Assembly (NCBI RefSeq): GCF_032925565.1
Contig: NZ_CP136708.1
Location: forward strand, 2,108,001-2,172,000
Direction of reading: 5' to 3'
Length of the DNA: 64,000 nt
From: Alteromonas sp. CI.11.F.A3
GTDB lineage: Bacteria; Pseudomonadota; Gammaproteobacteria; Enterobacterales; Alteromonadaceae
The position numbers and the translations under genes were made by a program. Shown here piece by piece: positions 9,063 through 18,300 of this stretch. Position 1 is the first letter of the stretch, and each line of letters begins with the position of its first letter. Under the pieces are notes generated by a model that ran no database searches, was not told the origin of the DNA, and saw only the letters and a list, made by a program, of their open reading frames with translations.

Positions 9063-9076
9063 TATACTTTAGTATA
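9063..9076. promoter_or_regulatory. Candidate operator between rhodanese and ArsR genes
   Basis: The inverted repeat TATAC-TTTA-GTATA lies in the AT-rich divergent region, about 50 bases before the repressor gene. ArsR-family repressors usually bind such short AT-rich palindromes. Binding here is inferred from position and symmetry. Confidence 0.5.
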
Positions 9077-9124
9077 AGAAGGCGGGTTGGTAGCTCGTCT
9101 ACGTAAATTTAAAAGTGAGTTGTT

Positions 9125-9460
9125 ATGACTGATAATCTAGCCGTTGATAATCTATCTGTAGATACGAGCGAAATGGCTCAATATACAATGGAAGCTGAGC
9201 TTTATCTAAAGCAGTTGGCGAATAAAACCCGTTTAATGGTTTTATGCTCTTTAGTGGACAAAGAGCTATCTGTAACCCAAATGTTAGACCATGTAGACGT
9301 TTCTCAGCCTGTGATTTCACAACATTTGGCCCTATTAAGAGAATCTAAGATGGTGGCCACACGCCGGGACGGACAAACCATTTACTATCGACTAGCCGAC
9401 GAAAGAGTGAAGCAAACCATTGGTCTGCTCCACAAGTTTTTTTGCGCGCAGAACGATTAA
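9125..9460 (+). CDS. ArsR/SmtB-family repressor, SqrR/BigR-like persulfide sensor
   Basis: A 111-residue winged-helix repressor. The recognition helix is near VSQPVISQHLALLRES and the wing reads RRDGQTIYYRL. The metal-site residues of classic ArsR are missing. Cys41 (in MVLCSL) and Cys107 (in KFFCAQ) are present at the positions of the two regulatory cysteines of SqrR/BigR proteins, which form a polysulfide bridge and release DNA. The gene is divergent from a rhodanese, which fits control of sulfide and persulfide metabolism. Family membership is certain. The sensing mechanism is inferred from the two cysteines and the neighbour. Confidence 0.88.
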   Translation: MTDNLAVDNLSVDTSEMAQYTMEAELYLKQLANKTRLMVLCSLVDKELSVTQMLDHVDVSQPVISQHLALLRESKMVATRRDGQTIYYRLADERVKQTIGLLHKFFCAQND

Positions 9461-9530
9461 CCTTAGTTGACGTAAATCTAATTTACTCAAAGGCAGTTAA
9501 TCGCTCTTGCTCAAATGCTACTCGACTTAG

Positions 9531-10274
9531 CTAGACAAGCTTCGCATTCGCTATCAACGCCTCTACGTATGCAATATCACCCAACTTATCAAGGTCAACT
9601 TCCGGTCTAGCCATCAATCCCTCGTGGGTGAGGTTGACCGAGACATTATGAGAAGACCAATCGATACTTTTGATGTCTGAGGGCAGTACCGCCAGCTTTT
9701 TACCACCCGGTAACCAGTTGTTTGTATCTACCACTAACAACTGAATTTTCCAGCCATCAGTATCAAACACAAAATCGCTAATATGCCCAACGTTGTCGTC
9801 TTGGGTTGCCACTTCGTAGCCACTAACCTCGCCACAAGCTCTTAAGTGATTCTCAGGTTTATTATCTAACTCTTCTTTACCCATGGCTGCTAGCTCAGGA
9901 TCGGCTAGTTCATTTGGGTGAGCGAAATCGCCCCACGCGCCTGGGCCAATCCAGTAATAGCCATAACCAAAGTAACGAAACAGCGTTTCTTCGAACTCTC
10001 TTGAAACCGGTTTGTGCTCGTCAATTGATGGGCTGTTTTTAAGCGTGTCTGCCGTCATGGAAACATCAACGGTTTCTTCTTCCTGATCAACACGGGTCAC
10101 CGAGATAGGTGAGATCACCACTTTCCTGCTAAGAGGAAGCCACGTATTCGTATCGGCAACTACGTACCTAACAACGAAATCTTTATCGTCGAAAAGTATG
10201 TCTCGTACGCCGCCTATGTCCTTATCGGTAGCATGAATTGAAAAATGTTTAATCTGTTTATATGACACCATCAT
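9531..10274 (-). CDS. PRC-barrel domain protein (tandem)
   Basis: A 247-residue soluble protein with two PRC-barrel repeats. The first covers about residues 4-80 and the second about 145-220. Each repeat contains the matched pattern VADTNTWLP or VVDTNNWLP. PRC barrels occur in RNA-processing and photosynthetic reaction-centre proteins; double-barrel versions are common stress-related proteins of unknown role. The start at 10274 has AAAGGAGG about 7 bases upstream. An in-frame ATG 63 bases earlier lacks such a site. It is a single gene with no clear operon partner. Confidence 0.88.
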   Translation of the reverse strand: MMVSYKQIKHFSIHATDKDIGGVRDILFDDKDFVVRYVVADTNTWLPLSRKVVISPISVTRVDQEEETVDVSMTADTLKNSPSIDEHKPVSREFEETLFRYFGYGYYWIGPGAWGDFAHPNELADPELAAMGKEELDNKPENHLRACGEVSGYEVATQDDNVGHISDFVFDTDGWKIQLLVVDTNNWLPGGKKLAVLPSDIKSIDWSSHNVSVNLTHEGLMARPEVDLDKLGDIAYVEALIANAKLV

Positions 10275-10493
10275 CGCTGCGCCTCCTTTGCCTTCAGGCT
10301 TGGGTAATTCATTAGATATTGTTCTACTATTTTCCAACAGCGTGGTTTGCGTAAAATAGCAATTTCACAATGCTAAGTTATTAATATAGAACCATCTGTT
10401 TGAAAATTACAAATATGCAAAGATTTGTTCGGGCACAATCTAGATATGGATCAACAAACAGAAGAATAGCGAGGGAAATATCACAAATATAGG

Positions 10494-10523
10494 CAACCAG
10501 CCCGATTTGCTCTGGGCTGGTTG
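10494..10523. terminator. Hairpin between PRC-barrel and MaoP-like genes
   Basis: A perfect 10-bp stem, CAACCAGCCC and GGGCTGGTTG, with a 10-base loop. It lies just after the stop of the leftward MaoP-like gene. No long U tract follows on either strand, so it may be a weak terminator or an mRNA 3' stabiliser. Confidence 0.6.
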
Positions 10524-10543
10524 TTAGTAGGTCGAATGCAAAA

Positions 10544-10903
10544 TTAGGCTACATCGAATGCTTCATCGCTGTAATCTTCATCGTAATCCGATTGGTTACT
10601 CGCAGCGCTGCTATGCAATGTGTAGAAGTGTTTCTTGCCTCGAGATAAGCGTACGTACTTGGCCCAAGTGCGCTCTACAGCGTTTTCAGCTTCCACTTTA
10701 CCACTAATAAAGTCTAGAAAATGAAGCTCATCATCTGTCTCTGGTGATAGCTCCCCGCATTCTAGTGCCAGTAGGGTCTTTCCATAACCGGTTAGTATAT
10801 CTGCTTCACCAATACTGAAGTCGCCAGATTTTCGAAAGCCATAAGGAAATTTTTGTCTGTCTATAAAAGGTTTTTGAGAAACGCGAATTGATAAATTTTT
10901 CAT
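10544..10903 (-). CDS. maoP: MaoP/YifE-like DUF413 protein
   Basis: A 119-residue protein aligning with E. coli MaoP (YifE) over most of its length. Shared features include the YPRGF-like segment FPYGFRKSGDF, a central acidic helix, and the motif RTWAKYVRLSRGKKHFYTLH. A variable acidic tail follows. MaoP organises the Ori macrodomain in E. coli with the maoS site. The HdfR gene lies divergently nearby, as in E. coli, which supports the call. The start is set at the MKNLSI methionine to match the family; an ATG 15 bases upstream is the alternative. Confidence 0.85.
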   Translation of the reverse strand: MKNLSIRVSQKPFIDRQKFPYGFRKSGDFSIGEADILTGYGKTLLALECGELSPETDDELHFLDFISGKVEAENAVERTWAKYVRLSRGKKHFYTLHSSAASNQSDYDEDYSDEAFDVA

Positions 10904-11291
10904 GGTTGTACCCAGCATTGAGTTGTCTTCAAGCGAACTTTTAAGACAAAAGAATCAGAACATAAAACAAAACATTTTTTTCTTCTCAATAAAAAATTTT
11001 GTTGGAAAATATAACGCGCAAAAATGTACAAATTTATAGGGTGTGAAAAGCGTGGTTTTGCAAATATCGCTTCTTTCTAATTTGTTTAAGTTATTGATAA
11101 TTAATTGTTTTTATGGTTTTCTAGATGTGGCAATGAAAAAGCGCTCAGGTCTAGGAGGATTGAGGCAACGAAGCGAATTACATGACCAAAACCCACTACA
11201 AAAAATTATTGTCGCAACGATGATAAAAATTCGTTTTCTATTTTTGGTGCCAAGATAATAATGACGAAGTGGCAATAACCTAGAGATAGAC
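10904..11291. other. Intergenic region upstream of maoP-like gene
   Basis: 388 bases, very AT-rich on the left, probably holding the maoP-like promoter. No convincing gene was seen. A 71-codon frame on the plus strand at 11043-11258 has no ribosome binding site and no recognisable features. Confidence 0.6.
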
Positions 11292-11459
11292 ATGAGTAAA
11301 GACTATCGTTACCAAAGTGAAGAATTGGACTCGGTAGAAGAGGAAGACTTTCACACCAAGAAGGTGGGCACTAAGCGCCACCAAAGCGTAAAAAATAAAC
11401 AGAATCGTGACTTACAACGTCGAGAAAAACAGCGCCGTTTAATGCACGAAGGCAGTTGA
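11292..11459 (+). CDS. Small highly charged protein (55 aa)
   Basis: A 55-codon frame that reads as a real gene. An acidic N-terminal third (EELDSVEEEDF) is followed by a strongly basic C-terminal half rich in Lys, Arg and Gln (KNKQNRDLQRREKQRR). A strong terminator begins 25 bases after its stop. No membrane segment or cysteine is present. The composition resembles small basic nucleic-acid-associated proteins seen near hdfR-type loci, but no function can be assigned. Confidence 0.6.
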   Translation: MSKDYRYQSEELDSVEEEDFHTKKVGTKRHQSVKNKQNRDLQRREKQRRLMHEGS

Positions 11460-11484
11460 TACGCTTCTTAGTTGAAAATAAATA

Positions 11485-11524
11485 CAACGCACTGCTTTAA
11501 TAGCAGTGCGTTGCTGTGCTTTTG
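11485..11524 (+). terminator. Rho-independent terminator
   Basis: An 11-bp stem, CAACGCACTGC and GCAGTGCGTTG, with a 7-base loop, followed by a T-containing tail. It ends the small charged-protein gene and lies just upstream of the HdfR-like gene. Confidence 0.7.
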
Positions 11525-11587
11525 TGTTTACATGCCGTATTATCTGTGACAGTTTACAATCACTTATTTATCGGTTTTGTAAGAAGC

Positions 11588-12424
11588 ATGGATATACGCT
11601 TTCTCACCACATTTATTGAAGTTGCAAAAACCCGACATTTTGGCAAAGCAGCTGAAAATCTTTATCTAACGCAATCTGCGGTAAGTGCGCGGATCAAGTT
11701 GCTAGAAGAATACTTTCATACCACGCTTTTCATACGCCAGCGCAATAGTATTCAGCTAACCCAATCGGGGGAGAAGCTGTTGCCGTATGCACGCCAGCTT
11801 TGCAGTACGCTAAATGAAGCCAAGCAAGAACTGCAAATTCAGTCTTCTGAATATGTGGTGTGTGGGGCAACGCAGTTAGCCAGTGAATTAATGTTGCCTA
11901 CCACTTTAAGTCACCTTCACAACACATTTCCTGATTGGTCTGTTAAAGCAGAAGTACTTTCTCTCGATGGTTTGTCCCGTCAATTGCACGAGCGTGTAAC
12001 CGATTTGGCTTTTTCAACCGAACCGCTAAAGTCAGAAGAAGTTAAAAGTGAAGTGTTATTAGAGAACCAGTTAGGGTTATACCGAATTGGTGAAGGCAGT
12101 GATGTAGTAGACGCGGCAGAGTTTGTGGCCATTGATTGGGGCAGCAAAGCCAGAGATTTATTGCTTACGTTATACCCTCAACTTCGTGATGCTAAATTAC
12201 GTACGAACTCGCTCAACTTAGCCCTTAATAACCTACAATATGAAGGTGGCGTTGCTGTACTTCCTAAAGGAACGGTAAATCAACTTGATCCAACTATCAC
12301 TATTTCACTAATACAGCCTTTAGAAGGTATAACCATGAAAGTTTATCTTCACACCATGAAACAAGTCAGGCGTGTAGGGCTAGAAGCCTTAATTACCAGC
12401 ATATCGACCATACACCCTGCCTAA
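11588..12424 (+). CDS. hdfR: HdfR-like LysR-family regulator
   Basis: A 278-residue LysR-type regulator. Its N-terminus (FLTTFIEVAKTRHFGKAAE, then LYLTQSAVSARIKLLE) closely matches E. coli HdfR, a repressor of flhDC. The effector domain covers about 90-275. The start used gives an N-terminus matching HdfR; the longer open frame upstream (from 11516) overlaps the terminator and encodes a hydrophobic non-family sequence. Proximity to the MaoP-like gene reproduces enterobacterial synteny. Whether it controls motility here cannot be seen. Confidence 0.85.
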   Translation: MDIRFLTTFIEVAKTRHFGKAAENLYLTQSAVSARIKLLEEYFHTTLFIRQRNSIQLTQSGEKLLPYARQLCSTLNEAKQELQIQSSEYVVCGATQLASELMLPTTLSHLHNTFPDWSVKAEVLSLDGLSRQLHERVTDLAFSTEPLKSEEVKSEVLLENQLGLYRIGEGSDVVDAAEFVAIDWGSKARDLLLTLYPQLRDAKLRTNSLNLALNNLQYEGGVAVLPKGTVNQLDPTITISLIQPLEGITMKVYLHTMKQVRRVGLEALITSISTIHPA

Positions 12425-12440
12425 TAGCAAAGAGAAAATT

Positions 12441-12791
12441 ATGACAACTCAACACCCATTATTACAAATGAACGCGTTCGAACGCCTAGAAGCTAGCGTT
12501 GAATTAATTAAAACCTCGGGCAAACTTTTCATTCTTAAAGATGAACATGGTTGCGTGATGTTAACGACAGATGATGAAGATGGCATTCCAGTATGGCCGG
12601 AATCATCTCTAGCTTTGCTATGGGCAACTGAAGATTGGTCAGACTGTGAAGCAATGGAAATTTCTACCAAAGACTTTCTTACCAAATGGGTGGGCGGCAT
12701 GACGCAAGATAACCTTACGGTTATGGTTTGTCCGGTACCAGGAGAGGAGGGTGAAGTGATGGAACCAGAGGAATTTGCACAGCAAATTTAA
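12441..12791 (+). CDS. DUF2750 domain protein
   Basis: A 116-residue acidic soluble protein, likely cotranscribed with the HdfR-like gene 16 bases upstream. Features typical of DUF2750 are the GCVMLTTDDEDGIPVWPE segment, the WSDCEAMEIS stretch and the FLTKWVGGM motif. The family is widespread in marine gammaproteobacteria and has no assigned function. Its start ATG is preceded by AAAGAGAAA. No signal peptide or membrane helix is visible. Confidence 0.82.
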   Translation: MTTQHPLLQMNAFERLEASVELIKTSGKLFILKDEHGCVMLTTDDEDGIPVWPESSLALLWATEDWSDCEAMEISTKDFLTKWVGGMTQDNLTVMVCPVPGEEGEVMEPEEFAQQI

Positions 12792-12856
12792 TGATCCCAT
12801 CATTTGATTTTAGCGTTTCAATATTAACGGATTATTATGATTGAAGAGGAGCTACC

Positions 12857-13087
12857 ATGTTTACTGAACAACCGACTATGAACAGTTTGTTTGAACAGTT
12901 AGGGCTAGATAGTAGCGATGAAGCGATAGACAGTTTTATTGAAACGCACAAAGGATTAAATAAGAGCCAACATATTTTCGAAGCGCCGTTTTGGTCTGAA
13001 AGCCAAGCGGCTTTCTTGAAAACGGCTATTGAAGATGACGCTGATTGGGCTGAAATTATCGACCAACTCAACGTACGTTTGCATTAG
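12857..13087 (+). CDS. DUF2789 family protein
   Basis: A 76-residue protein with the DUF2789 layout: a LFEQLGLDSSDEAIDSFI helix, the APFWSESQAAFLK motif and the C-terminal DDADWAEIIDQLN. Start ATG with GAGGAG 7-9 bases upstream. Function unknown. It converges on the YceH-like gene and the two stop codons overlap by four bases (13084-13087). Confidence 0.85.
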   Translation: MFTEQPTMNSLFEQLGLDSSDEAIDSFIETHKGLNKSQHIFEAPFWSESQAAFLKTAIEDDADWAEIIDQLNVRLH

Positions 13088-13737
13088 TCGCCTGACGATA
13101 AATCATTAATTCTTGATTCTAAATCGGCAAGGGTGGCTTTTACTTCTAGTAAAGCCGCCTTTAGTGTTTCAACGGTATCAGCACTTTCGCTTGTGCTTTC
13201 ACTTTCACCATTATTGTTATTCGCATTTGGCTGACAAAATGTATGGTTGTAGCGTATCTCTCTTTTACCCGACTCTCTTGGTAGTGAGTAAATAAGTGCA
13301 TCTGGCTGGTAAGCAAGTAAGCTGCTGATGGTTGCTTCTACATCGCTGATATCAGCAAATTGCGCTAAACGCTGGCATCGGCCTCGCAATTCACCGGGTG
13401 TTTGAGGGCCGCGCAGTAAGAGTTCAGTAATAATGGCCTGCTGATGATCGCTAAGTTTTATATCTCCAAATTCGGTATTACAAAAACGGTGGGAATATTT
13501 GTCTACTCGGCTACCATAGCCTGATGAAGCTTGAACAATTCGTTTACCTTTCAATCCATCAAGTATTTTAATGACTTCGTCTTCGGTTAACTGAGTGACA
13601 GGTAATCGGTTACTTTTTTGGTTACATCCATTGGTGAGCGCATTAAGCGATAACGGGTACTGTTCGGGCGTAGTCACCGACTTTTCAAGTAGTACACCAA
13701 TAACACGTGCTTCCATATCAGATAAAGTCGTGGTCAT
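13084..13737 (-). CDS. YceH-family (DUF480) protein
   Basis: A 217-residue protein of the YceH/DUF480 family, with tandem winged-helix folds. Visible family signatures are ARVIGVLLEKSVTTPEQYPL at the N-terminus, the GCNQKSNR motif, FCNTEFGD and LLLRGPQTPGELRGR. A low-complexity Asn/Ser/Glu linker (about 165-185) precedes a C-terminal coiled coil. The molecular role of the family is unknown; E. coli yceH lies near mviM and flagellar genes. A single gene, convergent with the DUF2789 gene. Confidence 0.9.
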   Translation of the reverse strand: MTTTLSDMEARVIGVLLEKSVTTPEQYPLSLNALTNGCNQKSNRLPVTQLTEDEVIKILDGLKGKRIVQASSGYGSRVDKYSHRFCNTEFGDIKLSDHQQAIITELLLRGPQTPGELRGRCQRLAQFADISDVEATISSLLAYQPDALIYSLPRESGKREIRYNHTFCQPNANNNNGESESTSESADTVETLKAALLEVKATLADLESRINDLSSGD

Positions 13738-13840
13738 GATAAATATTCGGTCTTTAAGTATTTACGTATGAAAGTATAGTAACAACTCTCATGGAAGTTT
13801 TATATTCTAACCTGAAAGCAGTTAAAGGAGTGGTTAAGGT

Positions 13841-15211
13841 TTGATAACGCCGAAAAAAGAGGAGCTTTGGTTTTTGCCGTTAGGGGGAACTGGGGAAATA
13901 GGCATGAACCTGAACCTGTATGGGCATGATGGCAAGTGGTTGATGGTAGATTGTGGCGTGTCGTTCGATGAACCGCTTATACCTCCTTATCGCTATACTG
14001 GCACAACCAAGCAAACCCATCACAGGGTGGTGGCGCCAGATCCCACCTTCATTGCGGCGCAAAAGGAAAATATTGCCGGCATTGTTATCACCCATGCGCA
14101 TGAAGACCATGTAGGCGCATTGCCGTATTTATGGGCGCGTTTTCAGTGCCCCATCTATACCACTTCTTTTACTGCCGAAGTATTACGTCGTAAACTTGCG
14201 CAAACCAAATTAGTTAATAAAGTACCCATAGTAGAGATAGCCTCTGAGCAAACGCTGACATTAGGGCCCTTTGATGTGAGCTGGTTATCGGTAACCCACT
14301 CGCTGCCCGAACCTTATGCGTTAAAAATAGCCACGTCAGCGGGCACGGTTTTACATACTGCCGACTGGAAAATCGATGCGCAGCCAATTACCGGTAAGCC
14401 TTTTGACAGTAATACCTATCGCGCACTAGGAGATGAAAACATTCTTGCTATGGTTGGAGATTCTACCAACGCAACAAAACCAGGTTTTTCTATCTCTGAA
14501 CGCAATTGCTACGACGGTTTGTTAAGCACAGTTAAACCACTGCAGGGCAGGGTCGTTGTGACGTGCTTTGGCAGTAATATCGCGCGATTAATTACCCTTG
14601 CTAGGGTGGCCCAAAAAACCGGGCGTTATATTGCTTTGTACGGGCGCTCACTTATCAATATGTACAGCATTGCCCGCCAACAAGGAATCTGGCCTGTAGA
14701 CTTGCCCGTGGCAGATGCGTTTCATTTAGGCTACTTGCCACCATATGAAGTGCTCGGCGTGGCAACTGGCAGTCAGGGAGAGAAAAATACCGCCCTTTCT
14801 CGCATGGCCAATGACAGTCACCCTCATTTGCAGCTAGACAAAGGGGACACTGTTATTTATTCCGCTATTGCCATACCGGGTAACGAAGACAGTATTAAGC
14901 GAGTAAACAGTGTGCTTAGTGCTAGAGGCGTTAAGGTCATAATGAGCGAAGATAGCCAACTGCCCATTCATGCAAGCGGACACCCATGCGCTGAAGAACT
15001 CAAACTCATGTATCACTGGGTAAAACCTCAAATTGCTATTCCTGTGCATGGCGAAGAGGTGCACCTTAAAGCTCACGCCATGATTGCTAAAGAATGTGGT
15101 GTAAAAAAACACTATGTGGGGCAAAACGGTGACTTGTATCGGCTAGCGCCTCAACCAAGCATTCGACGGCAAGTTATTAATACTGGGCGAATTCCTGTTC
15201 AACAAGATTAA
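13841..15211 (+). CDS. Ribonuclease J-like beta-CASP metallo-beta-lactamase protein
   Basis: A 456-residue metallo-beta-lactamase fold nuclease. The zinc motif HAHEDH (residues 85-90 region) is followed by later ligands in THSLPEP and HTADWK, then the GDSTNA segment, a beta-CASP region with HASGHPCAEE, and PVHGE. This order matches RNase J, a 5' exonuclease and endonuclease of RNA. It is about 100 residues shorter than Bacillus RNase J, which suggests a reduced C-terminal domain. The frame opens with TTG (13841), with AAAGGAG about 10 bases upstream. RNase J is uncommon in gammaproteobacteria, where RNase E dominates. Confidence 0.85.
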   Translation: MITPKKEELWFLPLGGTGEIGMNLNLYGHDGKWLMVDCGVSFDEPLIPPYRYTGTTKQTHHRVVAPDPTFIAAQKENIAGIVITHAHEDHVGALPYLWARFQCPIYTTSFTAEVLRRKLAQTKLVNKVPIVEIASEQTLTLGPFDVSWLSVTHSLPEPYALKIATSAGTVLHTADWKIDAQPITGKPFDSNTYRALGDENILAMVGDSTNATKPGFSISERNCYDGLLSTVKPLQGRVVVTCFGSNIARLITLARVAQKTGRYIALYGRSLINMYSIARQQGIWPVDLPVADAFHLGYLPPYEVLGVATGSQGEKNTALSRMANDSHPHLQLDKGDTVIYSAIAIPGNEDSIKRVNSVLSARGVKVIMSEDSQLPIHASGHPCAEELKLMYHWVKPQIAIPVHGEEVHLKAHAMIAKECGVKKHYVGQNGDLYRLAPQPSIRRQVINTGRIPVQQD

Positions 15212-15323
15212 TAAAGTTTAACGCAAGCGCGACTCAGTAACTTAATGGTACTGGCTGCAATTTACTCAAACATTCTGATACACTATAAAAAATAATAATA
15301 ACGATTCATTCATACGAGTTGTC

Positions 15324-18300
15324 ATGCGCTGGTACCTAATCTCAGTTTTATTTGCTGTTTGTTTCGTTAGCACTGTTAGCTACGCTGAGTCTCCCCGTCT
15401 TTCAAATCCAGTATTCCAATCGCTGTCCACTAAAAATGGGCTTCCACAAGATGTTGTGAACGATATTGCGATAGATAAAGATGGCTTTGTATGGATAGCC
15501 ACTGATGGCGGCGTGGCGCGATGGGATGGCGTAAGAACAAAAATTATAAAGGGTCCCAACGACCTTTTCGTCAATGCTTCAATAAACAAAATTAGCTTAG
15601 AAACTGACAAAGCACTGTGGATAAGCACATACGCATCGGGTGTTTACCGCCTTGATTTCAGCACCCAAGCTATCACCAAACAAGTGGCATTACCGTTTTC
15701 AACCCAAGAAGATTGGTTTCAGGATGTGAGTCAGTTTTATTGGCAAGATGAAGCTACCTTGTTTATTGCCATGCCTGAACAAGTTGTCCGTTTTGATACT
15801 CACACCATGTCTTACGAGACGGTTTTCACACTAAGTGACGAACTCATTGCACAACGGCATTTCATTCGAGATATTATCGTTGTAGACGGCTGGCTATTAC
15901 TGGCCACCAGTGATGGATTAGATGCGCTCGATTTATCCAACGCTGATGCAAAAACCGTTTCCGTTAATTACCTGAGTGGCGTTGAGCCCGATGTTGATAA
16001 CCTAAACACTAAATTTCTGATGCACGACACGGAAGGTAGGATTTGGGTAGGTACGGTTAATGGGCTATTTCAAACCACGAAAGTTGAATTATTGTCTCAT
16101 GTGGGTAGCGATAAGCCCTCGGGGTTCCAGCAAATAGTCAGAAGCCGCAATATCTGGACGATGGAACAGCGTGACGACAACGCATTTTGGTTTGGCACCA
16201 ACGAAGGTCTATTTGAATTACAACTTAGTCAAAACAAGTGGCTAAGTGAACACATCCTTGAGCCTCATAACGGCAGAACCGAGCTCTCTAACAAACGCAT
16301 TGTTGATATTGAAACCGATTATGCTGGTAATTTATGGTTAAGTTCGGTTTACGCGGGGGCATTGTATTTTGGCGTAAAAAGCGCCGAAATTTATGCTATT
16401 CAAAACAACCGAAATGACAAGAGTACCACCCTAAGTGATAGTGTGGTTTGGTCTCTAACCCAAACCGATAAAGACGTGTTATGGATTGGTACCGAAAACG
16501 GGTTGAATCGATTCAACCTCAAAGCGCGCACATCGGAACAATTCATTACCTCTGATAGTGAATTTGTGGCCGAAAGAGAATGGCTAATTGAAAAGTTAGT
16601 TCCCACAGGCGATGGCAGGTTGTTTGTGCAAACTTACATGGGGATCCGGTTGTTCGACCCCAGTACAGGAAAATTATCCATACCACCATTGCAATCATCG
16701 TTTGATAGCGATGTGTTCAATGCGTGGAATTCAAGTATTACTATAGGCGCTGACGGCGACTTATATTTTGTCGGTAATCATTACTACCGCTACAACTTAG
16801 AAGCGGAAAAATTAGATATAATCGATTTGGACGAGGATATCTTCGATATTAATTTTTCCATTGGCTTTTTAGGTGCCTCTCCTTATCACGATAACCGTCT
16901 GTTTCTCGCCATGGTTGGCGGTCTATGGTTGGTCGACACCAATACCTTAGAGCATGAGTTGGTATATCGCTTTTCAGAAAAACAACGCGCTAATGAGCGT
17001 TCGATAACGTCGTGGGTTATCGATAATACCGGTGTATTGTGGCTAGCTTTTAGTGGTTATGGGTTATTCGGTGTAGATGCCGATACCTTTGAACCGCTTT
17101 ATAAATTAAACGAAAGTAACTTGCTGCTCTCCAACATCGTTTACGGCTTACAAAAAGACAGTAACGGGGATATTTGGTTTAGTTCGCATTCTGGACTGCA
17201 CCGATATTCGCCAGCCTCAGCGCAAGTACAAAACTTTATTTACGGCCGAGAATTATCAGTGTCGGAGTTTAATCAAGGGGCATCACTTGAACTTATTGAT
17301 GGGCGTCTCGCTTACGGCTCAACATCAGGTGTTGTGGTTTTCTCTCCCGCGTTGCTCAAACAAATTGGCAGCAATTCGAACCTCGTTTCCAGACAAACAG
17401 CAATTACTGATGTGAGTGTCGATTCACGTGAGCTTATGCTCCCATTAGGCAATCTAAACGGGCAGAATATCAGTTTAGATTATCAAGACTACGGAATGAC
17501 TATCCATTTTTCATCCTTGTCGATGAATGGAGTAGGTAAAGCCAAGTATCACTACACCTTATTGCGCAACAAACAAGTGGTTAGTGATGGCGTGTCAGAA
17601 GACGATAAAATTACCTTAACTAACTTAGAGCCAGGCCGTTATCACTTTACCGTAGGCCCTCTTGCCAGCAGTGTAGAATATACCGTTTTACCCGCCACGT
17701 TAACGTTTGATATGCCTTATGTCCCGTGGCGCTCGCCCTTTGCCTATGCAATGTATTTCACCTTGATACTACTGATGATTATTGCGTACGTGGTTTCACG
17801 TCAGCGTCATTTACATCGACTCCAAAAAGCGCAGCAGCAAGCGTTACTTTTCAACGATGCGTTTCGCCAAACCCGCGACTGGGTGCTTATTTTTGATAAA
17901 AATAAAGTACCTGTAGCTGCAAACCCCGCATTTGAAAACGTATTTGATTTTAACGCCAAAGAATCGTTAGCAAAGCAGATTGACAGGCTTTTCACTCGTT
18001 ACCCTACATTGGAATGGCAGCTATCTGGTAAGCTCAGTGATCTCAAAGGGGGAGAGTTCTGGAAGGACGAAGCAATTATTGAGGGTGCTGACACTAAGCA
18101 GTACGACGTACTTATAGATATTAGTGCCGTTAAAGGAAGTGAAAAAAGCAACGAAGCTGACCATTATTTGCTAGTAGTATCGGACATTACTGAACAAAAA
18201 AATGCGGAACGGAAACTGCTTAAATTAGCTAATTATGATGGTTTAACAGGGTTAGTTAATCGCAGTTTGCTGCTGGACAGATTAGAACATGCCATTGCAG

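Noticed and set aside
11043..11258. 71-codon plus-strand frame in the maoP upstream region
   Set aside because: No ribosome binding site, odd composition, and overlap with the presumed promoter region; the 55-residue gene downstream is better supported.
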